Positions 9,998 to 17,913 of a DNA stretch of 64,000 bases are shown here, piece by piece. Each line of letters starts with the position of its first letter. Positions within the stretch are counted from its first letter, which is position 1. Below the pieces are notes generated by a model. The model did not search any database, was not told where the DNA came from, and worked only from the letters and a program-made list of their open reading frames with translations. This DNA is from Beijerinckiaceae bacterium. Lineage in GTDB: Bacteria > Bacteroidota > Bacteroidia > Chitinophagales > Chitinophagaceae. The stretch is taken from contig CAJCIQ010000142.1 of NCBI GenBank assembly GCA_903970475.1, positions 1-64,000 of the forward strand, given 5' to 3'. A program made the translations under genes and the position numbers.

Positions 9998-10537
9998 TTA
10001 TAAATTGATTGTCAAATGGTCGCTTTTGGTTGATGCTGGATTCAAGAGCAAGGTCGGATACATCGGTTCTGCTAACTCGGCCTGAAACAGCAATTGACAA
10101 ACGCCAACTGCTGGTTGTACTATGATACATATGGCCGTAGAGGTCATTTTATCCGGATCGGCGCTCAGGACGCCTGGCTGGCGCATATAAAATGGCTTTA
10201 CCAGATCAAAGTATGGCATAAACTGGGGACTGTTCCGGAAGCCCGTCATGTGATCCTGTGTAGATATCCAATCGATGACTACGATGTAATGATCGGGTTC
10301 TTCTTCCCCGTGGATGACCTCATACCCTAAACAGAAGACCGACGCGTCCAGGAGTTTTCCTGCCTTTCTGTAAGCTTCTTCAAAGTTGGCATGCTGGTCA
10401 GCAGGGATGTTGTAACGAAGGATCTCGACCGAATGGTCTTTTGCCTTTGCTACTAAGGACGTACTCGTTTGCGCATTTCCAGGAGTGATGGCCATAATCA
10501 GTAAGATGGTTAGGGTGAATAATCCGGTAGGTTTCAT
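9998..10537 (-). CDS. exported antibiotic biosynthesis monooxygenase (ABM) domain protein
   Basis: About 179 residues. It starts at MKPTGLFTLTILLIMAI, which is a signal peptide ending near GNAQ. The core (VEILRYNIPADQHANFEEAY, then DHYIVVIDWISTQDHMTGFR and SPQFMPYFDLVKPF) is a dimeric alpha-beta-barrel ABM domain. ABM proteins include quinol monooxygenases and heme-degrading enzymes; the exact substrate cannot be read from sequence. The C-terminal 40 residues after the domain match nothing I know. A TATGTTTG box ends 9 nt before the start codon. The gene is divergent from the truncated hemoglobin gene. Confidence 0.72.
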   Translation of the reverse strand: MKPTGLFTLTILLIMAITPGNAQTSTSLVAKAKDHSVEILRYNIPADQHANFEEAYRKAGKLLDASVFCLGYEVIHGEEEPDHYIVVIDWISTQDHMTGFRNSPQFMPYFDLVKPFYMRQPGVLSADPDKMTSTAICIIVQPAVGVCQLLFQAELAEPMYPTLLLNPASTKSDHLTINL

Positions 10538-10546
10538 ATTTTTTGA

Positions 10547-10554
10547 CAAACATA
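10547..10554 (-). promoter_or_regulatory. putative Bacteroidota -7 box (TATGTTTG) of the ABM gene
   Basis: The minus-strand sequence TATGTTTG matches the TAnnTTTG -7 consensus of Bacteroidota primary sigma factors. It ends 9 nt before the ATG at 10537, which implies a very short leader. No clear -33 TTG element was identified. Confidence 0.4.
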
Positions 10555-10567
10555 TCTTACCAACCCC

Positions 10568-10623
10568 TTCCAAAAAATACCTTACCGAAAAGTATGCCCT
10601 CCTTCCTACCCTACCAAAAAGTA
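10568..10623. repeat. three direct repeats, TACC(A/G)AAAAGTA-like
   Basis: Copies at 10568-10579 (TTCCAAAAAATA), 10583-10594 (TACCGAAAAGTA) and 10612-10623 (TACCAAAAAGTA). The last two differ at one base of twelve; the first differs from the third at two. Start-to-start spacing is 15 and 29 nt, so all lie on roughly one face of the helix. They sit between the divergent ABM and globin genes and look like operator copies for an unidentified regulator. Confidence 0.4.
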
Positions 10624-10663
10624 AGTTCATTTTCCCTTCCATCTTCTTCCTTAACTTGCATAG

Positions 10664-11143
10664 GTGAAAGCAAACATACCCACCTTATATCAATGGGCCG
10701 GAGGGGAAGAAGCGCTCCAAAACCTCTTCCGGACCTTCTATGCCAAGGTCCTCGAAGACGACCTGATTGGTCCCGTCTTCCGGCAAATGTCAGCCGATCA
10801 TCCACGCCATGTCGCCGATTTCGTGGGCGAAGTCTTTGGAGGCCCTCAAAAATATACTGGGGCCGACAAGGGCAGCCATGCCGTCATGATTGCTCACCAT
10901 ATCGGGAAAATGCTGGATGAACCCAAGCGCAAAAGATGGATGCAGTTATTGCTGGACACAGCAGAGGAGATCGGCCTGCCTGCCGACCCCGAGTTCCGTT
11001 CCGCCCTGGTCGGATACCTGGAATGGGGCAGCCGGATTGCTGTGCTTAATTCTCAGGGCACTGAAAATCCTGTTGCAGATAACGAGCCCATGCCCCGCTG
11101 GGGCTGGGGTGTACCCGGAGGGCCTTATCAGACTAAAAGGTAA
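10664..11143 (+). CDS. truncated hemoglobin, group II-like globin
   Basis: 159 residues from a GTG start. It opens with PTLYQWAGGEEALQNLFRTF and continues with YAKVLEDDLIGPVF, the standard N-terminus of truncated hemoglobins. The proximal-histidine region is SHAVMIAHHIGKMLDEPKRK, and the C-terminal half contains WGWGVPGGPY as in group II proteins of soil bacteria. Group II globins bind oxygen or NO and are linked to NO detoxification or redox chemistry. The divergent ABM-domain gene and shared direct repeats suggest common control. The GTG start is supported by the conserved N-terminal region beginning at once. Confidence 0.85.
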   Translation: MKANIPTLYQWAGGEEALQNLFRTFYAKVLEDDLIGPVFRQMSADHPRHVADFVGEVFGGPQKYTGADKGSHAVMIAHHIGKMLDEPKRKRWMQLLLDTAEEIGLPADPEFRSALVGYLEWGSRIAVLNSQGTENPVADNEPMPRWGWGVPGGPYQTKR

Positions 11144-11227
11144 TCTGCCTGGTGGTGAATATAGCGCAATAAAGACTGAGGATTCAAGGCTTTTAGGCGA
11201 AAATAAAAATTTAATAATATTGGCCCC

Positions 11228-11795
11228 TTATGCCAACCATTCCCAATAGTCATCCCTATGAATGACTTTTGTAATTGTAGGGTGATATTCCCCCAGGAAT
11301 GTTTTGGAAAAATGCGCTTTTGCCTTTGGATTCCATTTCAGTTCATAAGCTGAAATCTTTCCGTCTTGTTCTTCTATATAATCTATTTCCGCCTGTGCCG
11401 TATTACGCCAGAAATAGGTGTTGCCGTAAAAACCGCTGTACGCTAATTGCTTTTTGCGTTCACTGATGATGAAGTTTTCCCACAAAGCACCAATGTCATT
11501 TCGCTGATAAACGGGTGCGAAATTATGAATGATCGTATTTCTGACCCCATTATCATAAAAATAGATCTTACGTGTACTTGTGATTTCATTGCGCAGATTT
11601 CGGGCAAACGGGGTTAGCCTGAAAATAACAAATGCTTTTTCAAGCAGATCAAGATATTCGCTCACCGTCGTTTTATCTGCACCAATGGTTTGGGCGAGTT
11701 CATTGTATGACACTTCATTACCAACTTGCCAAGCTACAGCCTGTAGCAATTTCAACAGAATCTCGGGCTTGCGTATGCCTCTGAGCTCCAGGATC
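11228..11795 (-). pseudogene. C-terminal remnant of a DUF4143-type AAA ATPase
   Basis: The readable protein starts inside the family at about LELRGIRKPEILLKLLQAVA, then runs through a winged-helix segment (YNELAQTIGADKTTVSEYLD) and the DUF4143 nuclease-like part (LWENFIISERKKQ, AEIDYIEEQDGKISAYELKW). The N-terminal P-loop ATPase half, about 200 residues in intact members, is missing. The homology stops near 11790, exactly where the tail of a MATE transporter begins on the other strand. The remnant is probably not functional. See the finding on the deletion scar. Confidence 0.75.
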
Positions 11796-12074
11796 AGGGC
11801 CACAGGCAATACGGTCATACCGATGATCCTGGCCCTGGTATCTCAATGGGTACTGCAATTCCCTCTAGCCTTTGTTTTATCACACTATACCACCATGGCA
11901 GAAAAAGGGATATGGTTGGCTTTTCCGATCTCGATCATTACTACCGCGTTGATAACGCTGGCTATTTACGCAAAGGGTGATTGGCAGAAGCACCAAATCC
12001 TGCGTAAAACAACCGTATTAAGCAATAAGGTAGAAGATGAGGTCATGGCGGATGGCATGGAAATCGCTAAATAG
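11785..12074 (+). pseudogene. C-terminal remnant of a MATE-family efflux transporter
   Basis: From about 11790 the plus strand reads RIRATGNTVIPMILALVSQW, then FPLAFVLSHY and GIWLAFPISIITTALITLAI, which is the last three membrane segments of a MATE (NorM/DinF) exporter, followed by a polar tail ending at 12074. An intact MATE protein has about 450 residues and twelve segments; only the last 90 or so remain. The upstream part has been replaced by the antisense strand of the DUF4143 remnant. Confidence 0.7.
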
Positions 12075-12194
12075 TATAATCATGTAAAAGCACTCTCATG
12101 ATAATGAGTTATCTTTATGGGGTATTTACTCAACATAACGCGCAATCGACCGCACTAATTTTCCCGGCCCCTTTCGCTGTTTTAAACACGAGTC

Positions 12195-13265
12195 ATGCCT
12201 AAAGTTACATTCAAAAACAGCAATGCTTCATTCTACCAATCAGTTAAAAAGGCCGTAGATGCTTATTTCAAGACGGAAAATCTAAAAAAAACGGGTAACT
12301 GGAAGCTGTATTTAAAAGCAGCCATATCTATCCCGGCGGCCATTGGCATTTATTTATTCCTCCTGTTAGGTCACTACAACTGGATTCCGGGTGTGCTTGT
12401 TGCTGCCTTCTTCGGATTGACCCTGGTGTATATAGCCTTTAATGTAATGCATGACGCCTGTCACAATAGTTTCTCCGAAAAGAAATGGGTTAACAATATG
12501 ATGGGGATGACGATGAACGCGCTGGGTAGCGATGCCTTTATCTGGAAAATCAAACACAATATTGTCCATCATACCTATACAAACATAGACAGGGTTGACG
12601 ATGACATTGCCAATGGCCCCTTACTCAGGGAGTGCACCACGCAAAAGTGGATGCCCATCCACCGGTTTCAATTCCTTTACATGTTTGTACTCTATGGGGT
12701 GAGTACCCTGTCTTGGGTAGCAGGAACAGACTTTATAAGGTATTTCAGGAAAAAGATTCACAACACACCGATCAATAAGATCAACGTAGAACAACATTTT
12801 ATCTTTTGGTCCTCTAAGTTGTTGTATATATTCTTTTATGTTTTTCTCCCCATTCATTTGCTGGGCTGGCTGCCTTGGTTGATTGGCTTTTTGATTGTTC
12901 ACTTTACCATGGGACTTACCTTGTCGGTGGTATTTCAACTGGCCCACATCGTCGAAAAAACGACATTCGATGTAGCCGGCGAAGCGCCTAAGCAAATTGA
13001 TACCGAATGGGCCATCCACGAAATAAGGACTACCTCCAACTTTGCCCCAGGCAATAAGATCGTTTCCTGGTTTGTCGGAGGCCTGAACTACCAGGTAGAA
13101 CATCACCTCTTCCCCCAGATCAGCCACGTCCATTACATGGCCCTCAGCAAAATTGTGCGGGAGCAGTGCGCCCTTTTCGGTCTTCCTTATAATTATTATC
13201 CTTCTACGGGCCAAGCCCTTTACTCCCATGTCCGTTTGATGAAAAAATTGGGCAGGAGAAACTAA
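12195..13265 (+). CDS. membrane fatty acid desaturase (acyl-lipid/acyl-CoA type)
   Basis: 356 residues with all three histidine boxes of the membrane desaturases: HDACHNS, HNIVHHTYTN and QVEHHLFP. The Q in place of the first His of box three (QxxHH) is typical of front-end (delta-5/6-like) and linoleoyl-CoA-type desaturases. Four hydrophobic segments lie in pairs around the boxes (for example IPAAIGIYLFLLLG and LPWLIGFLIVHFTMG). There is no cytochrome b5 domain, so electrons must come from a separate donor. It acts in the inner membrane on acyl chains, using oxygen. It stands alone on the plus strand; the next gene starts 84 nt later. Confidence 0.92.
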   Translation: MPKVTFKNSNASFYQSVKKAVDAYFKTENLKKTGNWKLYLKAAISIPAAIGIYLFLLLGHYNWIPGVLVAAFFGLTLVYIAFNVMHDACHNSFSEKKWVNNMMGMTMNALGSDAFIWKIKHNIVHHTYTNIDRVDDDIANGPLLRECTTQKWMPIHRFQFLYMFVLYGVSTLSWVAGTDFIRYFRKKIHNTPINKINVEQHFIFWSSKLLYIFFYVFLPIHLLGWLPWLIGFLIVHFTMGLTLSVVFQLAHIVEKTTFDVAGEAPKQIDTEWAIHEIRTTSNFAPGNKIVSWFVGGLNYQVEHHLFPQISHVHYMALSKIVREQCALFGLPYNYYPSTGQALYSHVRLMKKLGRRN

Positions 13266-13349
13266 TCAACGCTACTGAGCAACGCTGAGCGTACCCTTCC
13301 ACAACCCGGCATATTTTTTGGATTACCATAGGCCAGATACCCGCTGCCT

Positions 13350-14456
13350 ATGCTAAAAAAATACCCCTTCTATATTAGAAGCACCATTATTCTATGGGGA
13401 CTTGTTTTATTCGTCTATATCCTTTTTCAGCTCCATGACATACTCATCCCTTTGGCCTTCGCCTTGATGCTGGCTATTTTACTTAACCCTTTTACCAATT
13501 TCCTGGAGAAAAAATGCCTTTTACCGCATACAGTTGCCATCTCCATATCCATTCTCCTGGCCATCGTATTTATAGCTGGCGTAGGCTTCCTGCTTTATAT
13601 GGAAGTTGGGAGCTTTAGCGATCAACTCCCCTCCTTTGAAGTGAAATTGACCCAAATGAGCGTCAAAGTCCAGGCTGCTATCAGCCAGCACCTTGGCATC
13701 AATTCAACAAAACAACTACAATACATCCATGAAGGGGAGTCCGCCCTGAAGCCCCTGCTAGCCTCTACAGCGAGCACTGTACTGGCAGGCATTTCCCTCA
13801 TTGTCCTATTGCCTGTGTATACTTTCCTGTTCCTTTACTATAAAAAGCTCCTGGTGAACTTTGTGTTTGAGGTCTTCGAGGAGGGAAAGGAAGAAGACAT
13901 TCGTAATGTCCTCACCCAAACGAAAAGCGCGATTCAACGGTATATGTTTGGCCTTGTTCTGGAGGCCATCATCGTAGCTACCCTCAATTCCATTGCCCTG
14001 TTGATCCTGGGTGTTCATTATGCCATTCTGCTGGGGGTTTTGGGCGCCCTTTTAAATGTCCTTCCTTTTATAGGCGGCATTCTCGCCGTGCTGCTACCCG
14101 TCATCATCGCCACCCTTACTAAAGAGGGCATCAATACACAAATAGCGATCATTATCGCCTACGTCATCATCCAGTTCGTCGATAACCACTTCCTGGTCCC
14201 TTATATAGTCTCTTCCAAGGTCAAGATCAATGCGCTTGTTTCCCTGATCATCGTGTTTCTGGGGGGTGCTTTGTGGGGCATTTCCGGGATGTTCCTATCC
14301 ATCCCCTTTATCGGTGTGCTGAAGATCATTTTTGATCGTATACCCGATCTCAAACCATGGGGAACGTTGCTCGGCACAGAAGTCCCCACCCACCACAAAG
14401 GCCAGCTCCATAAAATTGGCCGCAAAATGGGTCTTCCCCTCAAAAAGAAAGGATAG
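13350..14456 (+). CDS. AI-2E family transporter (PerM/DUF20 type)
   Basis: 368 residues with about eight membrane segments in the usual arrangement: two at the N-terminus (STIILWGLVLFVYILFQLHD, PLAFALMLAILLNPF), a soluble mid-section, then a dense C-terminal bundle. The family signature LNVLPFIGGILAVLLPVIIA is present, followed by IQFVDNHFLVPYIVSSKVKI and GMFLSIPFIGVLKIIFD. Members are exporters; some carry AI-2, others sodium or unknown substrates, so the substrate stays open. Confidence 0.88.
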   Translation: MLKKYPFYIRSTIILWGLVLFVYILFQLHDILIPLAFALMLAILLNPFTNFLEKKCLLPHTVAISISILLAIVFIAGVGFLLYMEVGSFSDQLPSFEVKLTQMSVKVQAAISQHLGINSTKQLQYIHEGESALKPLLASTASTVLAGISLIVLLPVYTFLFLYYKKLLVNFVFEVFEEGKEEDIRNVLTQTKSAIQRYMFGLVLEAIIVATLNSIALLILGVHYAILLGVLGALLNVLPFIGGILAVLLPVIIATLTKEGINTQIAIIIAYVIIQFVDNHFLVPYIVSSKVKINALVSLIIVFLGGALWGISGMFLSIPFIGVLKIIFDRIPDLKPWGTLLGTEVPTHHKGQLHKIGRKMGLPLKKKG

Positions 14457-14518
14457 GAGCCAGAAAATCTGTATTTTAAAGTGCTTGTTCAACTTATAAT
14501 CATTTAACTTATTCCTGA

Positions 14519-15151
14519 ATGAATCGGCTTACCGTGGTTTTAGCGATACTGACGTTTATCGGTTGCGCTAAGCCAGTTTTCAAATCTACATGGATAAAAG
14601 AAAAGGCTCCTGAACATTTCATTACCAGGTACGAAACATCCAAAGGTATTTTTGACATTCAAGTAGACAGAAGTGCTTCTCCACATGCGGTTGACAGATA
14701 CTATCAATTAGTAAAGCATCATTTTTATGACCATTCCATTTTTTACCGGGTGGTACCCAATTTTGTTGCTCAGTATGGAAGCAGTGACTCCCTCAAAATA
14801 AATGCCTGGAGCAAGTACAAAGTATATGATGAACCTGTCGTTAACGGCAACACCAAGGGAACCTTAAGTTTTGCCAGAGACGGCAAGGACAGCAGAGGCA
14901 CAGAACTTTTTATTAACCTCAAGGACAATCCCCGGCTGGACACCTTAAAAATGTCGGGGGTATCAGGCTTTCCTACTTTTGGTCATGTCATCCGGGGCAT
15001 GGATGTCGTAGCAATGTTGTATGCCGGATACGGCAATAGCGTATTTGGTAAATTGGATACCCTCTATATCAATCGAGCAAAATTCTTAGCCATATTCCCT
15101 AAACTTGATTTAATACAAAAGGTGTATATCCTTAAAAATAAAGACCAATAA
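14519..15151 (+). CDS. cyclophilin-type peptidyl-prolyl isomerase lipoprotein
   Basis: 210 residues beginning with a lipoprotein signal peptide (lipobox TFIGC, Cys16). The cyclophilin core follows: ITRYETSKGIFDIQVDR, FYDHSIFYRVVPNFVAQYG, TKGTLSFARDGKDSRGTELF and GFPTFGHVIRGMDVV. The R of FYRV and the Q of AQYG are at expected active-site positions; the usual GTGxGG loop is shortened. It probably acts on proteins in the periplasm. It stands 62 nt after the transporter gene on the same strand. Confidence 0.88.
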   Translation: MNRLTVVLAILTFIGCAKPVFKSTWIKEKAPEHFITRYETSKGIFDIQVDRSASPHAVDRYYQLVKHHFYDHSIFYRVVPNFVAQYGSSDSLKINAWSKYKVYDEPVVNGNTKGTLSFARDGKDSRGTELFINLKDNPRLDTLKMSGVSGFPTFGHVIRGMDVVAMLYAGYGNSVFGKLDTLYINRAKFLAIFPKLDLIQKVYILKNKDQ

Positions 15152-15167
15152 TTTTAGAAAAAAACAT

Positions 15168-15527
15168 ATGACACCATCTACAGGCAACCCTGTCGTCCAT
15201 TTTGAAATCGGGTGCAAGGATCTCGAAGGCACCACGGCTTTCTACACGACCTTATTCGGCTGGGCGGCTACGCCTATCCCCTACGCTGCCCTCCTGGAGA
15301 CCCAATCACCCAAAGGGATTCCAGGGCATATTACGGCCCTAGGCCATGAGCCGCATCAATATGTGACGTTTTATATTGAAGTGGGCCATATTGACGAGAC
15401 CCTGACCAGGATCGAAGCATCAGGCGGAAAGAAACTGGTCGGCCCCGTTCCTTTACCGGATGGGAAAAAGTTTGCGTGGTTTAGCGATCCGGGAGGGAAT
15501 ATGGTGGGTTTGATCACTCAGAAATAA
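15168..15527 (+). CDS. VOC family protein (glyoxalase/bleomycin-resistance fold)
   Basis: 119 residues covering a full two-module VOC domain: VVHFEIGCKDLEGTTAFYTT, LFGWA, a central VTFYIEVGHIDETLTRIEAS and a closing FAWFSDPGGNMVGLITQ strand. The GWA and DPxGN motifs are the common sub-type of small VOC proteins. Substrate unknown. It starts 16 nt after the cyclophilin gene and is likely co-transcribed. Confidence 0.85.
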   Translation: MTPSTGNPVVHFEIGCKDLEGTTAFYTTLFGWAATPIPYAALLETQSPKGIPGHITALGHEPHQYVTFYIEVGHIDETLTRIEASGGKKLVGPVPLPDGKKFAWFSDPGGNMVGLITQK

Positions 15528-15592
15528 TGTTCCAAAAAATATTTATGTATATTACAACTGTCTTTATCCATTAACGCATCAAATGGCCATTA

Positions 15593-15967
15593 ATGAAAGC
15601 ATCCATTCTATCCCTTGTCCTCCTTTTAAGCGCAGCAGCCACCCACGCTCAATTAAAGAATACAAAATGGGAAGGCAGCTTGATGATCCCCGTTGAAACA
15701 AAGGTCATCCTTGATTTCAAAACAGATTCCGTGGATATGTTCATCGTTGATATGGGACAAGTGGGCGAATCAATGACTTACGCCGTCAAAGACAGCATCA
15801 TCACCATGAAGAAAACCAGCGGGAACAGCCCATGCAATGTGGGCGATGAGTTTAAGGTCAAATATAAAATCAGTGATGATAAACTATGGATCAGCAATTT
15901 TTCCGATCCATGTGATGCGCGGACTCAGGCCTGGAATACAGACCCGTTAACCCGTGTGAAGCAATAG
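15593..15967 (+). CDS. small exported hypothetical protein (lipocalin-like)
   Basis: 124 residues with a signal peptide (MKASILSLVLLLSAAATHAQ). The mature part, beginning LKNTKWEGSLMIPVETKV, contains short beta strands and the repeated pattern of small lipocalin-like proteins of Bacteroidota: a TKWEG opening, a middle DSIITMKKTSG strand and KLWISNFSDPC. Two cysteines (in NSPCNVG and SDPCDA) may form a disulfide in the periplasm. Function unknown. Confidence 0.65.
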   Translation: MKASILSLVLLLSAAATHAQLKNTKWEGSLMIPVETKVILDFKTDSVDMFIVDMGQVGESMTYAVKDSIITMKKTSGNSPCNVGDEFKVKYKISDDKLWISNFSDPCDARTQAWNTDPLTRVKQ

Positions 15968-15981
15968 CCCGTAAACGGCCC

Positions 15982-16104
15982 TCATCCCTCCCATTGCTTT
16001 CGCAACTTCTCCCCGATCAGGCTGATGGAAAAGGCCAACATACCAAACAGCACAGAAGTGATGAATGCATAACTGGCCAGGATGACCAAACCTGCCTTCT
16101 GCAT
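15982..16104 (-). CDS. short membrane peptide or C-terminal remnant, 40 residues
   Basis: The minus-strand frame starting at an ATG at 16104 encodes MQKAGLVILASYAFITSVLF and a second hydrophobic stretch before a basic end (LRKQWEG). The frame stays open upstream of the ATG for 23 more codons (back to a stop near 16174) with plausible protein-like content (AFRKQNAGRIASRYWGDKAS). It may therefore be the broken tail of a larger membrane protein. It is convergent with the previous gene, leaving 14 nt between stops. No family recognised. Confidence 0.3.
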   Translation of the reverse strand: MQKAGLVILASYAFITSVLFGMLAFSISLIGEKLRKQWEG

Positions 16105-16265
16105 TGAGGCTTTATCACCCCAATATCGTGAGGCTATTCGGCCAGCATTCTGTTTCCTAAAGGCCTCCTGTATAGTCTAAAACATGCTTTGGTACTGGAT
16201 AGCTGCCAAAAACGAGTTGGCAGACTTTTTGTGCCTCATTTCAATAATATTTAACTGAAATTCAA

Positions 16266-16664
16266 ATGGAAACCAAGCCTTACATACTCATTGCGGATGA
16301 TGATCCAGAAGATCAGGAATTGTTGGCTGATCGTTTTCGGAACCTAAACCCCTCTGCATCTATAAAATGTATGGACAATGGGTTTGTTACGCTTTCCTGG
16401 TTGGAGGATCAGCCAGAGGACCAACTCCCCCGAATCATTATCATCGATTACAAAATGCCTGGCCTGACCGGAGCCGAAGTCTTAAGGGTCCTTTCAGAAT
16501 CCCGCTACAATAGTATTGCAAAAGTGGTTTGGAGCAACTCCAACAATAAACAATACATCGATGAGTGCATGACCAAAGGAGCCATCAAATATTTTGTCAA
16601 ACCCAGCAGTAAAAAGGAGTTTGATGAACTGGTTACCTACCTCAATAACTACATCAATGCTTAA
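16266..16664 (+). CDS. single-domain response regulator (CheY/Rcp1-like)
   Basis: 132 residues forming one receiver domain with no output domain: the acidic cluster ADDDPEDQEL, phospho-acceptor Asp in IIIDYKMPGLTG, a Ser in VVWSNSNN at the switch position and the conserved Lys in FVKPSS. It resembles the Rcp1-like receivers common in Bacteroidota, which relay phosphate between histidine kinases and phosphotransfer proteins. No kinase adjoins it on the same strand; the LytS-type kinase nearby is on the other strand and has its own regulator. Confidence 0.85.
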   Translation: METKPYILIADDDPEDQELLADRFRNLNPSASIKCMDNGFVTLSWLEDQPEDQLPRIIIIDYKMPGLTGAEVLRVLSESRYNSIAKVVWSNSNNKQYIDECMTKGAIKYFVKPSSKKEFDELVTYLNNYINA

Positions 16665-16933
16665 CCTGCATCTTCTTTTCTGTCAGTAAGCAAGCATTAT
16701 ACGCATGTCTATTAATGAAAAGGAGTGTCACCGATTCTGTCCACCATGCCGTGGAGGGGATCTGGAATGTCGACGGGGCGCCCCTGACCAATGCGCAAAT
16801 CATCGAAAAAGTGCAATCAGCCTGAACCAGGGAAAGCCTTCCTTAACGGCTGGATAACAGGTCACTAACAACCAGCTAACTGCCAGGTTTCCCAATACGG
16901 TGTACGTTTGTAGGGAATTAAAGACCAATATTT
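16665..16933. other. intergenic stretch with a doubtful short frame and a -7 box
   Basis: No convincing gene. A 36-codon plus-strand frame (16715-16825, MKRSVTDSVHHAVEGIWNVD at its start) looks protein-like but has no recognisable family and may be a remnant. A TACGTTTG sequence at 16903-16910 matches the Bacteroidota -7 box and would serve the small gene starting at 16934. Confidence 0.35.
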
Positions 16934-17143
16934 ATGATCACAATCGTTACCATAGGCGCCTTTTGTATTCTGTCCGTTCTTTTACAGATTGCCTATATAT
17001 CCCTGGATAAAAAGAAAACGGAGGGCATGATGATATGGGAAGAACAAGCACAAACCCAAACGGAGACCGAAGAAACCCATTCCTACCCCTACCTGTTGAT
17101 GAAGGCTATGGAAATGGAGAAGTCAAAGTATAAGTATAATTAA
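16934..17143 (+). CDS. small single-pass membrane protein, 69 residues
   Basis: One N-terminal membrane helix (ITIVTIGAFCILSVLLQIAY) followed by a basic stop-transfer (DKKK) and an acidic, glutamine- and threonine-rich cytosolic tail. No family recognised. It has its own likely promoter (TACGTTTG ending 23 nt upstream) and ends shortly before a strong hairpin terminator, which supports a real transcription unit. Confidence 0.5.
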   Translation: MITIVTIGAFCILSVLLQIAYISLDKKKTEGMMIWEEQAQTQTETEETHSYPYLLMKAMEMEKSKYKYN

Positions 17144-17161
17144 GGAAGGATAAAGTATCAT

Positions 17162-17201
17162 AAAAGAAGCCCGCAAACAGGATGTTTTGCGGGCTTCTTT
17201 T
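17162..17201. terminator. bidirectional rho-independent terminator
   Basis: A perfect 16-bp stem, AAAAGAAGCCCGCAAA (17162-17177) and its complement at 17186-17201, around an 8-nt loop. The A-rich left end and T-rich right end give a T tract on both strands, so it can end the plus-strand small gene and the minus-strand LytTR gene, whose stop codon overlaps it. Confidence 0.85.
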
Positions 17202-17913
17202 ATCGTTTCAACAAACGCTGCTGGACAATTCTCATAACCTGCTCCCTGTAATTACGGCTAATCGGCAACGTTAAGTTGCCTATACGGATCTCGTTACCAT
17301 CGATGGCATTGATTCTGGCGGTATTCACCAGGTAGCTCTGGTGGATCTTCATAAACTCCCCCCCAGGCAATTGTGCCTCCAGGCTTTTCAGGGTCAAATA
17401 GGCCAGTATCCTTTGTTCCGTGGTATGCAAGGCCACATAATTTCCTACACTTTCCACGTATATGATATCGGCTAAACGTATTTTTTCTATGCGCTTGTCA
17501 CTCTTAATAAAAATATAGTCAGGCTGTGGTGCTGTATTTGAACGGTACTTCAGTTCATAAAAATCTTTGGCTTTATAAACTGCCTTTAAGAAACGATTAA
17601 TCGCAATCGGCTTGAGGAGGTAGTCAATGATATCCAGTTCATACCCTTCCAGCGCGTATTGGGGAAAAGCAGTGGCCAATATTACCATGGAGTCCACGTG
17701 CATTTGTTGCAGAAATTGAAGACCCGATATTTTGGGCATCTCAATGTCCAGGAAAATCAAATCGACCTTGTTGCTTTCCAAGAATGCCGCTGTCTTCATT
17801 GCGTTTTCAAACTTGCCTTGCAGGTCCAGAAAAGGAACCTGCTCCACAAATTCGCAAAGGATCTTCCTTGCTACCGGCTCGTCGTCAACGATAATACATG
17901 ACAGCTTTTTCAT
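17200..17913 (-). CDS. LytTR-family response regulator
   Basis: 237 residues: a receiver domain (IIVDDEPVARKIL, phospho-acceptor Asp in LIFLDIEMPKISG, Lys in LLKPIA) and a C-terminal LytTR DNA-binding domain (FIKSDKRIEKIRLADIIYVE, MKIHQSYLVNTARI, LPISRNYREQVM). It is the partner of the sensor kinase just upstream, whose last 4 nt overlap its first (ATGA), a sign of translational coupling. It acts as a cytoplasmic transcription factor; targets cannot be read from sequence. Confidence 0.92.
   Translation of the reverse strand: MKKLSCIIVDDEPVARKILCEFVEQVPFLDLQGKFENAMKTAAFLESNKVDLIFLDIEMPKISGLQFLQQMHVDSMVILATAFPQYALEGYELDIIDYLLKPIAINRFLKAVYKAKDFYELKYRSNTAPQPDYIFIKSDKRIEKIRLADIIYVESVGNYVALHTTEQRILAYLTLKSLEAQLPGGEFMKIHQSYLVNTARINAIDGNEIRIGNLTLPISRNYREQVMRIVQQRLLKR

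Noticed and set aside
12621-13229. 202-codon open frame on the minus strand
   Set aside because: Fully inside the desaturase gene, whose histidine boxes are clear; composition of the antisense protein is not protein-like.
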